Source: Stigmatella aurantiaca DW4/3-1 (GTDB lineage Bacteria; Myxococcota; Myxococcia; Myxococcales; Myxococcaceae). Taken from it: 64,000 nt of DNA. Each line of letters opens with the position of its first letter. Position 1 is the stretch's first letter. Under the pieces are notes generated by a model. The model saw nothing but the letters and a program-made list of their open reading frames with translations. It did not search any database and was not told where the DNA came from. The stretch is taken from contig NC_014623.1 of the NCBI RefSeq assembly GCF_000165485.1, forward strand, positions 8,698,893 to 8,762,892. Reading direction: 5' to 3'. The translations under genes were made by a program, and so were the position numbers. This document shows, in pieces, positions 33,370-43,473 of this stretch.

Positions 33370-36300
33370 CTACCGGGCGTGCCGGCGGCGCAGCATCGCG
33401 CTCAGGCCCAGCAACAAGCCCAAGGCACTGAACGCCGTGCCGTTGGCGCTCGCACAGTCACAGCCCCCATCGTCGGAGGACGCCGGGTTTTTGACGAACA
33501 CCACGGTGGAGCGCGCTGGCACAACGAACGTCCCCGCCGCGCTGTCGAAGGAGGCCGTGCGCACCGTGGGATCCGCCGACTCCTGCTGCACCGGGTGGAG
33601 CACCAGCGCCTGCGACTTGAACGCCTCCGCCGTGAAGCGCTGCTCCTCGCCCGTGGCGTTGAAGAACACCACCGCGTGCTCGAACTCGCCCTGAGCGGCG
33701 GGCGCGTCCCCCTGAATGCTCATGACGATGAGGCCGGGCGTCTGCTCCGAGCCCGTGTTCTCGAAGCGCACGCGCTGCTGAATCTCCGCGGCCGTCCGGA
33801 GGCGGAAGAGGCGGGAGCTCTTGCGGATGCGCACCACCTCTTCGAAGTGGGCGAGCGCCTGGGCGATGTGGGCCGGGGCCGGCTTGAGCGCGGGGTCGGC
33901 CAGCAGCGTCTTGAAGAACGGCCAGTTGTCCTTGTTGTCGTCGTACGGCGGCAGGCCCACGCCCCAGTTGTTGGACTGGTAGGTGAAGTCCAGCCGGTTG
34001 AACCAATCGCCCGAGTTGTAGCTGTTGCGGTCCAGGGACTTGGAGCGCAGCAGCTCGTCGCCCGCGTGGAAGAAGGGAATGCCCTGGGCCAGCGCCACCA
34101 GGCTGATGCCCATGTTGTGCATCCGCACCCGCGTGTCCATGGAGGCGTTCCGCGGGGCCTTGAGCTGGATGGCATCGAACAACGTCTCGTTGTCGTGGGC
34201 CGAGACGTAGGTGATGACTTCCTGCGGATCCAAGGTGTAGCCCGCCGGAGAGCCGTTGTAGCTCACCTCCGAGCCCTTCACGGCCTTGTCTTCCACGCTG
34301 GTGAAGGAATAGTCCCGGAGGTTGCCCGCGAGCCCCACACGGATGCGGTCCATGTGCTGCAAGAGCAGCGTCTTCGGATCGCTCGTGCCCTGGGCGAACC
34401 CATTGGGGTCATAGAACAGGCCACTGATGAAGCCCTGATACCGCGCGTCATCGAAGGGGCCACCGCCCCGGGCGGCATCGCGGAGCCGGTCACTGAACGT
34501 GCCGATGCCTGTGCCAGGCATGTTGAGCTGCGTGGCGTTCGTGCCCCGGGCGTTGCCCTGCACCTCGCCGAAGTCCCAACCCTCACCGTAGAGGTAGATG
34601 GCCTTGCCATCCACCCCGTCCTTCTCCAGCGTCAGCGCGTCCAGGGCCGCGCGCACATGAAGCATGTTGGCCTTCATGTGGTGGCCCATCAGGTCGAACC
34701 GGAAGCCATCCACCTTGTACTCACGGGCCCAGGTGACGAGGGAGTCCACCATCAACTTCTCCATCATCACATTCTCGGTGGCCGTGTTCTGGCAGCACGT
34801 GGAGGTCTCCACGTTTCCCACGCCGTTGAGCCGGTGGTAGTAGCCCGGGACGATGCGGTCGAGCACCGACTGGGGGTCCTGCCCAGAAGAGTTGGTGTGG
34901 TTGTAGACCACGTCCATCACCACGCGCAGGCCGCGCTGGTTGAGAGACTGCACCATCTCACGGAACTCGGTGATGCGCACCGAGCCGTCCGGCTGGGTGG
35001 AGTAGCTGCCTTCGGGGACAGTGTAGTGGTAGGGGTCGTATCCCCAGTTGAAGCCATCCGCGTCGCGCACCGCGTGGACCGCCGCCTGCTGCTCTTCCGC
35101 GTCCGGGGCAAAGGTGGACAGGTCTCCCGCCGGCTGGGACTGGCTGGCGCGGTTCTCCTGGATGGTGGCGATGTCGAACACGGGCAACAGGTGCACGTGC
35201 GTCACCCCCGCCTTGGCCAACCGAGCCAGGTGCTTCGTGCCGTTGGAGTCCCGGGTGAACGCCTTGAAGGTGCCGCGCTCGGCCTCCGGCACCGTGCTGT
35301 CGTGGATGCTGAAGTCGCGCACGTGCAGTTCGTAGAGGACGATGTCCTCGGGGGCCTCCAGCGCGGGCTTCTGCACCGTGTCCCACCCACTGGGGGCCAG
35401 GGCACGGTCCCTCAAGTCGACCATCTGGCTGCGCGTGCTGTTCACCGCCAGGCTCACCGAGTAGGGATCGGTCACCTGGTTGAGCTTCACCGCCTGCTCC
35501 TTGCGGACGTAGACCTCGACCTCATACAGGTAGAACCGGTTCTTCCACGAGGCATCTCCCGAGACGCTCCAGACCCCGTGCTCCCCCGCCTGCATGGCAA
35601 CGCGGGAAGAGGGCTGCGCCGCGGTGGAGCTGTCGAAGAGGAGCAGGTCCACCTTCCGCGCCGTGGGCGCCCACAGCCGCAGCGTGGGGCCCACCACGCC
35701 CGTCTCGAACGCGACCCCCAGCGGCCCCGTGTACGCATAGAGCGCGTCCAACACCCCGGCCGTCTGCACGCTCGTGGCGTCGGCCAGGACTCCTCCCGGA
35801 GGGGTGACCGAGACCACCAGCTGCCCCTTGAGGTACTCGGGCACGCGGGCCAGCTCCGCCTGGGGCACCTTCAAGGCCAGCGCATCCTTCACGAGGGGAA
35901 AGCGCGCCTTCAGCTCGGCGCTCAGGCCCGCCGGATCCACGGTGAGCGTGAAGGACTCACCGCCCTGGATGCCGGAGGACGTCAGCCGCATCGCCCCATC
36001 CGGCTGGTGGTGGAGCCGGAAGGTGGACCCCTCGGGGGCGTTCTCGGGGCTCCAGGCCAGCGTGTCCGGAGCCACCCACTGGGCACGGGCTTGCACGATG
36101 TCGCCCACGGGGGCTCCCACCTCCCGGACGGTGGGCTTCTTGGTGACGGAGTTCCAGGTGAAGATCATCTCGGTGCCCGCCGCAGGGACGTTGAAGGACA
36201 GGTTGGACGAGCCTCCATCCTGACCATAGCTCTCGGTCCAGCCCTCGTTGAGGGCGGCCTTCATCTCGTAGGTTCCCACCGGGAGCGCTGTCGTGGTGAA

Positions 36301-36804
36301 GGTGTAGAGGCCGTCCCCATCCGGATCCTGGAGCCATGTCCTGAGACAATCCGGTTGCCAGTCGCCGGGACAGCCCAGTTCCGACTGGAAGCTCCCAGCG
36401 GCTGTCGCAATGACCGCGTTCTTGTCACTGGTCACCCAGTGGCCCACGGGATCAAAGTAGAACTTCACCGTCGCGGCGCTCGCCAAGGTCAGCGTGATGT
36501 CCGCGCCGCCTGGCCCACCGTACGTCTCCGCCAGGGAGCCATCGATCGCCACCTTGTACTTCCAGGTGCCCGCGGGGACGGAGAAGCCCTTCTGCCAGAT
36601 GCCATCGCTGGCATCGAGCGTGAGCTGGGTGGTGGCACAGGTGGGATCCGAATCGCTCGCACAGCCCAGCTCGCTCTGAAGATCACCGATGAGCGTCACG
36701 CTCGTGGGCGCCAGCGCGGTGGCCACGCCCGGGGCGGCGGTGGCCAGCCACGCGCCGAGCACGAGTGGGCGCACGGCCAATGAAGACAGGACGGGGACTC
36801 TCAG
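33370..36804 (-). CDS. Surface-anchored pullulanase-type alpha-1,6-glucosidase (GH13)
   Basis: A debranching enzyme of about 1144 residues. Two N-terminal modules of the pullulanase X25/SusE-like kind follow the signal region ([21 protein letters not shown] and [19 protein letters not shown]). CBM48 and then the GH13 barrel come next, with [11 protein letters not shown], nucleophile Asp704 in [10 protein letters not shown], acid/base Glu741 in [11 protein letters not shown] and [12 protein letters not shown]. The C-terminus is a MYXO-CTERM-like tag: GGCDCAS, a hydrophobic helix and RRRHAR, implying surface sorting. The start is unclear. The only spot with a well-placed GGAGG is a CTG at 36804, while a longer ATG frame reaches 36888. 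It is divergent from the amylase and importer genes. Confidence 0.9.
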   Translation of the reverse strand: MRVPVLSSLAVRPLVLGAWLATAAPGVATALAPTSVTLIGDLQSELGCASDSDPTCATTQLTLDASDGIWQKGFSVPAGTWKYKVAIDGSLAETYGGPGGADITLTLASAATVKFYFDPVGHWVTSDKNAVIATAAGSFQSELGCPGDWQPDCLRTWLQDPDGDGLYTFTTTALPVGTYEMKAALNEGWTESYGQDGGSSNLSFNVPAAGTEMIFTWNSVTKKPTVREVGAPVGDIVQARAQWVAPDTLAWSPENAPEGSTFRLHHQPDGAMRLTSSGIQGGESFTLTVDPAGLSAELKARFPLVKDALALKVPQAELARVPEYLKGQLVVSVTPPGGVLADATSVQTAGVLDALYAYTGPLGVAFETGVVGPTLRLWAPTARKVDLLLFDSSTAAQPSSRVAMQAGEHGVWSVSGDASWKNRFYLYEVEVYVRKEQAVKLNQVTDPYSVSLAVNSTRSQMVDLRDRALAPSGWDTVQKPALEAPEDIVLYELHVRDFSIHDSTVPEAERGTFKAFTRDSNGTKHLARLAKAGVTHVHLLPVFDIATIQENRASQSQPAGDLSTFAPDAEEQQAAVHAVRDADGFNWGYDPYHYTVPEGSYSTQPDGSVRITEFREMVQSLNQRGLRVVMDVVYNHTNSSGQDPQSVLDRIVPGYYHRLNGVGNVETSTCCQNTATENVMMEKLMVDSLVTWAREYKVDGFRFDLMGHHMKANMLHVRAALDALTLEKDGVDGKAIYLYGEGWDFGEVQGNARGTNATQLNMPGTGIGTFSDRLRDAARGGGPFDDARYQGFISGLFYDPNGFAQGTSDPKTLLLQHMDRIRVGLAGNLRDYSFTSVEDKAVKGSEVSYNGSPAGYTLDPQEVITYVSAHDNETLFDAIQLKAPRNASMDTRVRMHNMGISLVALAQGIPFFHAGDELLRSKSLDRNSYNSGDWFNRLDFTYQSNNWGVGLPPYDDNKDNWPFFKTLLADPALKPAPAHIAQALAHFEEVVRIRKSSRLFRLRTAAEIQQRVRFENTGSEQTPGLIVMSIQGDAPAAQGEFEHAVVFFNATGEEQRFTAEAFKSQALVLHPVQQESADPTVRTASFDSAAGTFVVPARSTVVFVKNPASSDDGGCDCASANGTAFSALGLLLGLSAMLRRRHAR

Positions 36805-37466
36805 GACACACCTCCGGAAATTGAAATGCGGTGGTGCGCGTGACTCGCGACGGACAAGCCTTGGCCTTCGAGCCCGTCGCGGCATCACGGGCGCGCGCAG
36901 CCTAACAGGGGACGGTCAGCGAGCGTCCAGGGATCCCCTCTCCTCCATGCGCCTCACCGGGCCTGCCAGCATGCGTCATAAAACATGTATCTCCGTTCAA
37001 TTGAGAACAGCGCGCCTGTTTGCCCGCCGTGGCGCAGGCCCAGCCCTCGAAGCCAGCTCCTCACGGCCTCGGGGCCGTGGCGGGCTATTCCTCTCAAACG
37101 GGCTCGCCCGCGCGGATTGCCCCGAATCCCAACCTGTCAGGCAGCGAGGGAGGCTTGTGGGTGGAAGGCACCGTCGTGGCGGACACGCCAGACCAGCTCA
37201 TCATCCAAGACCACGAGGGGCTCCATTGGGGCATGCCCAGCAGCCCGAGCCGAATGCCTGGCCCGAGGAGCCGTCGCCTCATCCCGAAAACCCGTGAAGT
37301 AGGATTGTGGGTGAATCGAGAAAAGCCCTGAGAACCCTCTCGGTTTCCCTCGGGAACGACGCGGCGCATCATGGATTCGCGGAATGTGAACCCGACCGCA
37401 CAGGTCCAATGGGCCCTTGATTGGTCTGTTCACCTGATCGTCAATCTGTGAAAAAGTCTCGCGCCA
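36805..37466. other. Divergent intergenic region of the glucan locus
   Basis: About 660 bases between the pullulanase and amylase genes, presumably holding both promoters. AT-rich patches lie at 36970-37010 and 37405-37450, but I see no pair of consensus hexamers. A small TTCCC-TC-GGGAA palindrome at about 37345-37356 could be an operator. The possible gene remnant at 37020-37331 lies inside. Confidence 0.35.
37020..37331 (+). pseudogene. Possible remnant of a small exported protein gene
   Basis: The frame begins at a TTG with LPAVAQAQPSK, which reads like the end of a signal peptide and its cleavage site. It continues with GGLWVEGTVVADTPDQLIIQ, like a strand pair of a small beta-barrel. The expected hydrophobic start is missing because an in-frame stop lies at 37002, and the last 40 residues are Arg/Pro-rich nonsense. 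It may be a dead gene or chance. Confidence 0.2.
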
Positions 37467-39041
37467 ATGCAGTCCCCCTCCCCCCGCAATGCCAACCTAC
37501 CGCCCGCGTCCCGACGTGGGGCCGCGACGTGGGCGTTGCTTCCCGCGATCGTTCTCATGGGCTGCCGCCACGCGCCGCCGGCTCCGCCCGCGGCACCGGC
37601 GATCGAGGCGGCCCCCGCCCCCGCGCCCACGGCTCCCGCTCCGGCCTCCCGCCCCTGGGCCGATGAAGTCCTCTACTTCGTCGTCGTGGATCGCTTCGCG
37701 GATGGAGACCCCGCTCATAACGTTCCCGGGGATGTCTCCGCGCCAGGAACCTTTCACGGCGGCGATCTCAAGGGGCTCACGCAACAACTGGATGAGTTGA
37801 CCTCGCTGGGCATCACCGCGTTGTGGATCACCCCGGTTGTCAAAAACATCGATGGCTTCGTCACCGGCTCGGGCTTTCCGGACTGGGGCTATCACGGGTA
37901 CTGGGCGGATGACTTCCACGCGATGGATCCGCGCTTCGGCACCGAGGAAGAGCTGCGCACGCTGGTGAAAGAAGCCCACGCGCGGGGCATCCGCGTGCTG
38001 CTGGACGTCGTCTACAACCACACCGGCTACGGCTCGCGGTACCTGAAGATGCCGGAGACGAAGGACTGGCTGCGCTCGGAGGAGACGGGCACCTGCGGCC
38101 AGGACAACAACATCACCTCCTGCGTGGCCGGGTTGCCGGACTTCAAGACCGAGCGGCCCGAGGTGGCCCAGTACCTCATAGACGCGCAGATCGCCTGGGC
38201 CAAGCGCTCCGGCGTGGATGGCTTCCGGCTGGACACCCTCAAGCACCTGGAGCACGGCTTCTGGCAGGAGCACCGCCGCCGCACCCGCGAGGCGCTGGGC
38301 CCGGACTTCTTCCTGCTGGGCGAGCTGTGGGGCGGGGAGCTGGCCTCGCTCGACAAGTACTTCGTTGGGGACGAGGTGGACGCGGGCTTCGACTTCAGCT
38401 TCCAGGGCAGCACCCTGGCCTTCCTGCTGGGGCGTGGGCGCACCGTGGCCTTCGACCGCTACCTCCAATCCCGCGGGAAGATTCGCCCCGGCTACCACCT
38501 GTCCCACTTCCTGTCCTCGCACGACGTGCCCGGGGCCCTGTTCCAGCTGGGCGGGGACAAGGTCCGCTTCCAGTTGGCGGCGGTCCTCCAGCTCACCACC
38601 GCGGGCATCCCCACCATCTATTATGGTGAGGAGGTGGCGCGCCCGGGCGGCGACTGGCCCGCCAACCGCGACGACATGCCGTGGGGCGCGCGCGACGTGA
38701 AGCCCGGCGCCGGCAAGCCCCGCGACGAGGCCCTGCGCAAGACGTACCAGAAGCTCATCTCGATTCGCCGTGCGCACCCGGCGCTCTCGCGCGGCACGCA
38801 CCGAGGGCTGTCCACCGACGGCGACCTGTACGTTTTCTTGCGCCATGACGCGGCGTCCGGGGACGCGGTGATGGTGGCCGTCAACCGCGGGCAGACACCG
38901 GCCTCCGTCTCCCTGCCATGGCCGGAAGCCTGGGGAACCCCGGCGGCGGAGGACCTGCTGAACGGGGGCCGGTTGGAAGGGCCTACCTTGGAGCTCGCCG
39001 TTGAGCCACTCTCGGCGCGTATCCTGGGCAAACCGGGCTAA
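37467..39041 (+). CDS. Lipoprotein alpha-amylase / cyclomaltodextrinase-like GH13
   Basis: A 524-residue GH13 enzyme anchored as a lipoprotein (lipobox LMGC at about residue 33) with an Ala/Pro-rich tether. Conserved regions are VLLDVVYNHTG, nucleophile Asp256 in GVDGFRLDTLKH, acid/base Glu286 in LLGELWGGE and Asp353 in LSSHDVPG. The segment TAGIPTIYYGEEVARPGG is also typical. It should cut alpha-1,4 links of starch, glycogen or cyclodextrins at the cell surface. It is the first gene of a co-directional set with the maltodextrin importer (56 bases to malK). The ATG has a weak ribosome site. Confidence 0.9.
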   Translation: MQSPSPRNANLPPASRRGAATWALLPAIVLMGCRHAPPAPPAAPAIEAAPAPAPTAPAPASRPWADEVLYFVVVDRFADGDPAHNVPGDVSAPGTFHGGDLKGLTQQLDELTSLGITALWITPVVKNIDGFVTGSGFPDWGYHGYWADDFHAMDPRFGTEEELRTLVKEAHARGIRVLLDVVYNHTGYGSRYLKMPETKDWLRSEETGTCGQDNNITSCVAGLPDFKTERPEVAQYLIDAQIAWAKRSGVDGFRLDTLKHLEHGFWQEHRRRTREALGPDFFLLGELWGGELASLDKYFVGDEVDAGFDFSFQGSTLAFLLGRGRTVAFDRYLQSRGKIRPGYHLSHFLSSHDVPGALFQLGGDKVRFQLAAVLQLTTAGIPTIYYGEEVARPGGDWPANRDDMPWGARDVKPGAGKPRDEALRKTYQKLISIRRAHPALSRGTHRGLSTDGDLYVFLRHDAASGDAVMVAVNRGQTPASVSLPWPEAWGTPAAEDLLNGGRLEGPTLELAVEPLSARILGKPG

Positions 39042-39097
39042 GAGGCCCTGGAAACAACGCAAACCCACAGACACCTGAGCACAGGGAAGAGGGCCGG

Positions 39098-40192
39098 ATG
39101 GCCGAGGTAACGTTCAAGAACGTGGCGAAGCGGTACGGCGCTGTGTCCATCATCGAGGGGCTCAACCTCGACATCCAGGACCATGAGTTCCTGGTGCTCG
39201 TGGGGCCCTCTGGCTGCGGTAAATCCACCGCGCTGCGGATGATCGCCGGCCTGGAGGAGATCTCCGGCGGCACCGTCTCCATCGGCGGCCGCGTGGTGAA
39301 CGAGCTCCCGCCCAAGGAGCGCGACGTGGCGATGGTGTTCCAGAACTACGCGCTCTATCCGCACATGTCCGTGCGGGAGAACCTCGAGTTCGGCCTGAAG
39401 ATCCGCAAGACGCCGCGCCCGGAGATGGACAAGCTGGTGAACGAGGCGGCCGAGGTGCTGGCCATCACCCACCTCCTGGACCGCAAGCCCAAACAGCTGT
39501 CCGGTGGCCAGCGCCAGCGCGTGGCCCTGGGCCGCGCCATCGTGCGCAAGCCGGCCGTGTTCCTCTTCGACGAGCCGCTGTCCAACCTGGACGCCAAGCT
39601 GCGCGTGGCCATGCGCGCGGAGATCAAAAAGCTCCAGCAGCGCCTGCGCGTGACGAGCGTCTACGTGACGCACGATCAGATCGAAGCGATGACGATGGGC
39701 CACCGCATCGCGGTGATGAAGGATGGCAAGCTGCAACAGCTCGGCACGCCGCTGGAGGTGTACGAGCGCCCCGCCAACGTCTTCGTCGCCCAGTTCATCG
39801 GCACCCCGCCGATGAACTTCCTGGACGCCACCCTGGACGCCCAGGCCACCACGCTGGTCGGAGAGGGCTTCAGCCTGCCGGTGCCCCAGAGCCTGCGCCC
39901 GGTGACCGCGGGCAAGGGCAACCTCAAGGTGAAGGTGGGCATCCGCCCCGACAACCTGCTCGCCCCCGGGCTGACCACGCGCGGCGAGACGGCCCCCCTC
40001 CAGACGAAGGTGGAGATCGTCGAGCCCCTGGGCAACGAGATCATCGTCCACTCCAGCCAGGGCACCAACGCCCTCGTCTACCGGCTCCCCCCGACGCAGA
40101 CGCCCGAGCCCGGCAACACGCTGGCGGTGGGCGTGGAGCTGGACGCGCTGCACCTCTTCGACGCCCAAACCGAGCAACGCCTTACCGCCTGA
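39098..40192 (+). CDS. malK: ABC transporter ATPase, MalK/UgpC type
   Basis: A 364-residue ATPase for a carbohydrate ABC importer. Walker A is GPSGCGKST (36-44), the Q-loop QNYALYPHM, the signature LSGGQ (134-138), Walker B VFLFDEP (154-160) and the H-loop YVTHDQ. The C-terminal 120 residues form the OB-type regulatory domain (GIRPDNLL) of MalK-like proteins. The ATG follows GGGAAGAGGG. Its neighbours are the binding protein and both permeases, so it should energise that importer. Confidence 0.95.
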   Translation: MAEVTFKNVAKRYGAVSIIEGLNLDIQDHEFLVLVGPSGCGKSTALRMIAGLEEISGGTVSIGGRVVNELPPKERDVAMVFQNYALYPHMSVRENLEFGLKIRKTPRPEMDKLVNEAAEVLAITHLLDRKPKQLSGGQRQRVALGRAIVRKPAVFLFDEPLSNLDAKLRVAMRAEIKKLQQRLRVTSVYVTHDQIEAMTMGHRIAVMKDGKLQQLGTPLEVYERPANVFVAQFIGTPPMNFLDATLDAQATTLVGEGFSLPVPQSLRPVTAGKGNLKVKVGIRPDNLLAPGLTTRGETAPLQTKVEIVEPLGNEIIVHSSQGTNALVYRLPPTQTPEPGNTLAVGVELDALHLFDAQTEQRLTA

Positions 40193-40207
40193 TTCCTGGA
40201 GCCCTCC

Positions 40208-41431
40208 ATGAAGACCCTGAGATTGCTGACCGCGGCCGTCTGTCTTTGCGTGCTCGGCCTGCTGCCCCTGTCCGCCTCCGCCGCCGAGTTGGTCCTCTGG
40301 CACTCCTACCGCGCCGAGGAGAAGGCGGCGATGGACAAGCTGGTGGCCCAGTACAACGCGGCCAACGCCGCCAAGGGGGTGAAGGTGACGGCACTGGCGG
40401 TGCCGTATGACGCCTTCGCCGACAAGATCACCGCCACCGTGCCGCGCGGCAAGGGGCCGGACCTCTTCATCTTCGCGCAGGACCGGCTGGGCGGCTGGAT
40501 CGAAGCGGGCAACACCATCGAGCCCATCGACTTCTTCGTGGACGACGCGCTGAAGAAGCGCTTCATCCCCACCACCCTGGATGCGATGACGTACCGGGGC
40601 ACCGTGTACGGCCTGCCGCTGAACTACAAGGTCACCACGCTCATCTACAACAAGAAGCTGGTACCCACCCCGCCCAAGACGTCCGGCGAGATGGTGCAGA
40701 TCGCCAAGAAGATCACCGACAAGGGCGCCGGCAAGTTCGGCCTCGCGTATGCCTATGGCGACTTCTACTACCACGCGGCGGTGATGAACGGCTTCGGCGG
40801 CGGCGTGTTCGACGCCAAGTTCACCCCCACCATGAACTCGCCGCAGAACGTGAAGTCGATCGAGCTGCTGCTGAAGTGGATCGACAAGGATGGAATCCTG
40901 CCGGCCGAGCCCTCCACGGCCCTGGTCACCTCGCTCTTCAACGAGGGCAAGACGGGCATGGTCATCTCCGGCCCCTGGTTCCTGGGAGAGATCGCCAAGG
41001 GCATCAGCTACGGCCTGGCGCCGCTGCCCACGCTGGACGAGGCGGGCGGCAAGCCCATGCGCCCGTGGATGACGGTGGAAGGCGTGTATGTGACGGCGCC
41101 CTCGCAGAACAAGGAAGCCGCCTTCGACTTCGCCAAGTTCCTCACCGATGACGCGTCCGCCAAGGTGCTGGCGCTCGAGGGCCGCCAGAGCCCCGGCAAC
41201 GCCCAGGTGTACACCGACGCGGAGGTCGCCAAGGATCCGCTGCTCAAGGCGTTCCGGGATCAGGTGGACACGGCGGTGCCCATGCCCAACGCGCCGGAGA
41301 TGTCGATGGTGTGGTCGCCGGCCACCAGCGCGATGAACTCCATGCTCAAGAAGACCGCCACGCCGAAGGCCGGGCTGGACACCGCGCAGAAGGCCATCGC
41401 CAAGGACATCGCCGGGCTGCGGAAGAAGTGA
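40208..41431 (+). CDS. malE: Maltose/maltodextrin-type solute-binding protein
   Basis: A 407-residue family 1 extracellular solute-binding protein. The signal peptide ends SASAAE, so it is periplasmic and not a lipoprotein. The mature start ELVLWHSYRAEEKAAMDKL is typical. Other family blocks are GKGPDLFIFAQDRLGGW, TLIYNKKLVPTPPKT, GKTGMVISGPWFLGEI and PWMTVEGVYV. The setting next to amylase, pullulanase and MalF/MalG points to malto-oligosaccharides as ligand. Its stop overlaps the GTG of the malF-like gene (GTGA). Confidence 0.92.
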   Translation: MKTLRLLTAAVCLCVLGLLPLSASAAELVLWHSYRAEEKAAMDKLVAQYNAANAAKGVKVTALAVPYDAFADKITATVPRGKGPDLFIFAQDRLGGWIEAGNTIEPIDFFVDDALKKRFIPTTLDAMTYRGTVYGLPLNYKVTTLIYNKKLVPTPPKTSGEMVQIAKKITDKGAGKFGLAYAYGDFYYHAAVMNGFGGGVFDAKFTPTMNSPQNVKSIELLLKWIDKDGILPAEPSTALVTSLFNEGKTGMVISGPWFLGEIAKGISYGLAPLPTLDEAGGKPMRPWMTVEGVYVTAPSQNKEAAFDFAKFLTDDASAKVLALEGRQSPGNAQVYTDAEVAKDPLLKAFRDQVDTAVPMPNAPEMSMVWSPATSAMNSMLKKTATPKAGLDTAQKAIAKDIAGLRKK

Positions 41432-43473
41432 ACACCGCCGCGCCCCAGGGGGGGCCTCCCGAGAGGCTCCCCCCCTCCCCTGCTTTCCCCCATGCCGTGG
41501 GCCCTGACTTGAATCCTCCCGAGAAGACTTCCCCCGGCTTGCGCCGGCCCCGCGTGCTCGTGGGGCTTGCCCTGGCGCTGGGCCTGGGGCTGTTCGTTGC
41601 CCACGGACTGTTGGCCCGGGCCCGGGAGGATGCCTCGCTCGAACAGGTGCAGCGCCGGGCGCTCATCTCCCTGCACGCACTGGCGGAGCTGGTGCAGCGG
41701 GCGGGCGGAAGTGGGGATGGGGTGCGGGCGGTGGTCGCGTCCTGGCAGGACCAGCTGCCCCCGGGCAGCGCCGTGCGGGTGGTGGCCTTCTCTGGCATCC
41801 GCCTGGAGGCCTCCACCTTTCCGGAGGATCAGGGAGACAAGGCCGCCCCGCGCCGGCTGTCCCGCGAGGAGAAGCCTCTCTACGACCGGGGGCAGCGGCT
41901 GCGCGCCGCCGTGGAGACCAACCGGGAGGAGAGCAGCGCCCGCAAGCAGGAGATGGAGGCCGAGACCCTGCCGGGAGGCGGACGGCTGATCTCCGCGCCG
42001 GTGGAGGTGAACGGCAGCGTGGTGGGGATGGTGGAGCTGGCCACGCCGCCACTGCCCAAGGTGGAGCGTCCGGGAGCCATGCCCGCGATGCTCGCCTTCC
42101 TGCTGCCGCTCCTCGCCGTGGTGGCCATGGGCTTTGCCCCACTGCGCCGCCAGTGGCAGCTCACCGCCGTGGCGGCCGTGGCGTTCCTCGTGGGCCTGGG
42201 CGCCTACGCCGCCCACTCGCTGGCGTCGCTGGAAGGGGGGGTGCGTGGCTCCCAAGAGGCGGTGGCCGAGCAGCTCAAGGCCATGTCCGAGCGCGCCCGG
42301 ACGGTGATGGAGGCGCAGAACTTCCCGGCCGAGCCCCCTCTCGCCCCGGGCACCTGGGACGCGGATCTGTGGCGCCGGCCGCTCGGGATGCTCACCGTCC
42401 AGGGCACGGTGAATGAGGCCGTGCTTCAGGAGCGCGTGGAGCGGCAGCGCGGCGAGGCGCGAAACGCCTTTCTGGGGTTGGGGGCGGTGGGGCTGGCCCT
42501 GGTGCTGCTCATCGGGCTCGGGGGCGTGCACCAGTTCGCCAGCACCGTGAAGGAGCACCGCCAGGCGTACCTGTTCATCCTGCCGGCCATGGCGGGGATG
42601 GGGGTGCTCATCTTCTTCCCCTTCCTGTACGGCATCACGCTCTCCTTCACGGACGCCAACCTCTACAACAGCAGCCAGGCGCTGCCGGACATCTGGATTG
42701 GCCTGCGCAACTATCAGGAGATCCTCGGGGACTTCTCCGTCGCCCACCGCGCGGAGAACGGCCAGTGGGTGTTCAACTACCTGAACTTCTACTGGACGTT
42801 GATGTTCACGGTGGTGTGGACCATCACCAACGTCACCATCGGCGTGACGGTGGGCCTGACGCTGGCGCTCATCCTCAACACGCCCAAGCTGGCCCTGCGC
42901 CCCGTCTACCGGGTGCTGCTCATCCTGCCCTGGGCCATGCCCAACTACATCACCGCCCTCATCTGGAAGGGCATGTTCCACCAGCAGTTCGGCGTGGTGA
43001 ACCACGTCATCCGCCTGTTCGGCGGCCAGGGGTTGAGCTGGTTCGAGTCCCCCTTCACCAGCTTCTTCACGGCGCTGGCCACCAACGGGTGGCTGAGCTT
43101 CCCGTTCATGATGGTGGTGTCGCTGGGCGCGTTGCAGTCCATCCCCGCCGAGCTTTACGAGGCGGCGCGCGTGGATGGCGCCTCGCGCTGGGAGCAGTTC
43201 CGCGCCATCACCCTGCCCTCGCTCAAGCCCGCGCTGATGCCCGCCGTCATCCTGTCGGTGGTGTGGACCTTCAACATGTTCAACATCATCTTCCTGGTGA
43301 CGGAAGGTGAGCCGGGCAACTCCACGGAGATCCTCGTCACGCAGGCTTACAAGTACGCCTTCCAGCGCTACCGCCATGGGTACGCGGCGGCGTACTCCAC
43401 GGTCATCTTCGGCATCCTGCTGCTCTACAGCCTGGTGCAGAACCGCATCACCCGGGCCACGGAGGCCACCTGA
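41428..43473 (+). CDS. malF: MalF-like permease with N-terminal sensor-like extension
   Basis: A 681-residue permease with about 370 extra N-terminal residues. Helix 1 (43-62) leads to an extracytoplasmic segment (65-215) that ends GRLISAPVEVNGSVVGMVEL, resembling a single Cache-type domain. Helices follow at 217-236 and 246-263, then a second short extracytoplasmic region and another helix (347-367). The standard MalF part starts at about 378 (EHRQAYLFILPAMAGMGVLI), carries the EAA loop (LYEAARVDGASRWEQF) and ends near 681. The GTG start overlaps the malE stop by four bases. E. coli MalF also has a large periplasmic loop, but between its own helices rather than as an N-terminal extension. 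Confidence 0.88.
   Translation: MNTAAPQGGPPERLPPSPAFPHAVGPDLNPPEKTSPGLRRPRVLVGLALALGLGLFVAHGLLARAREDASLEQVQRRALISLHALAELVQRAGGSGDGVRAVVASWQDQLPPGSAVRVVAFSGIRLEASTFPEDQGDKAAPRRLSREEKPLYDRGQRLRAAVETNREESSARKQEMEAETLPGGGRLISAPVEVNGSVVGMVELATPPLPKVERPGAMPAMLAFLLPLLAVVAMGFAPLRRQWQLTAVAAVAFLVGLGAYAAHSLASLEGGVRGSQEAVAEQLKAMSERARTVMEAQNFPAEPPLAPGTWDADLWRRPLGMLTVQGTVNEAVLQERVERQRGEARNAFLGLGAVGLALVLLIGLGGVHQFASTVKEHRQAYLFILPAMAGMGVLIFFPFLYGITLSFTDANLYNSSQALPDIWIGLRNYQEILGDFSVAHRAENGQWVFNYLNFYWTLMFTVVWTITNVTIGVTVGLTLALILNTPKLALRPVYRVLLILPWAMPNYITALIWKGMFHQQFGVVNHVIRLFGGQGLSWFESPFTSFFTALATNGWLSFPFMMVVSLGALQSIPAELYEAARVDGASRWEQFRAITLPSLKPALMPAVILSVVWTFNMFNIIFLVTEGEPGNSTEILVTQAYKYAFQRYRHGYAAAYSTVIFGILLLYSLVQNRITRATEAT

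Noticed and set aside
33379-36783. Open frame of about 1130 codons opposite the pullulanase
   Set aside because: Shadow of a real GH13 gene; composition is typical of antisense to GC-rich codons and no ribosome site or family match is seen.
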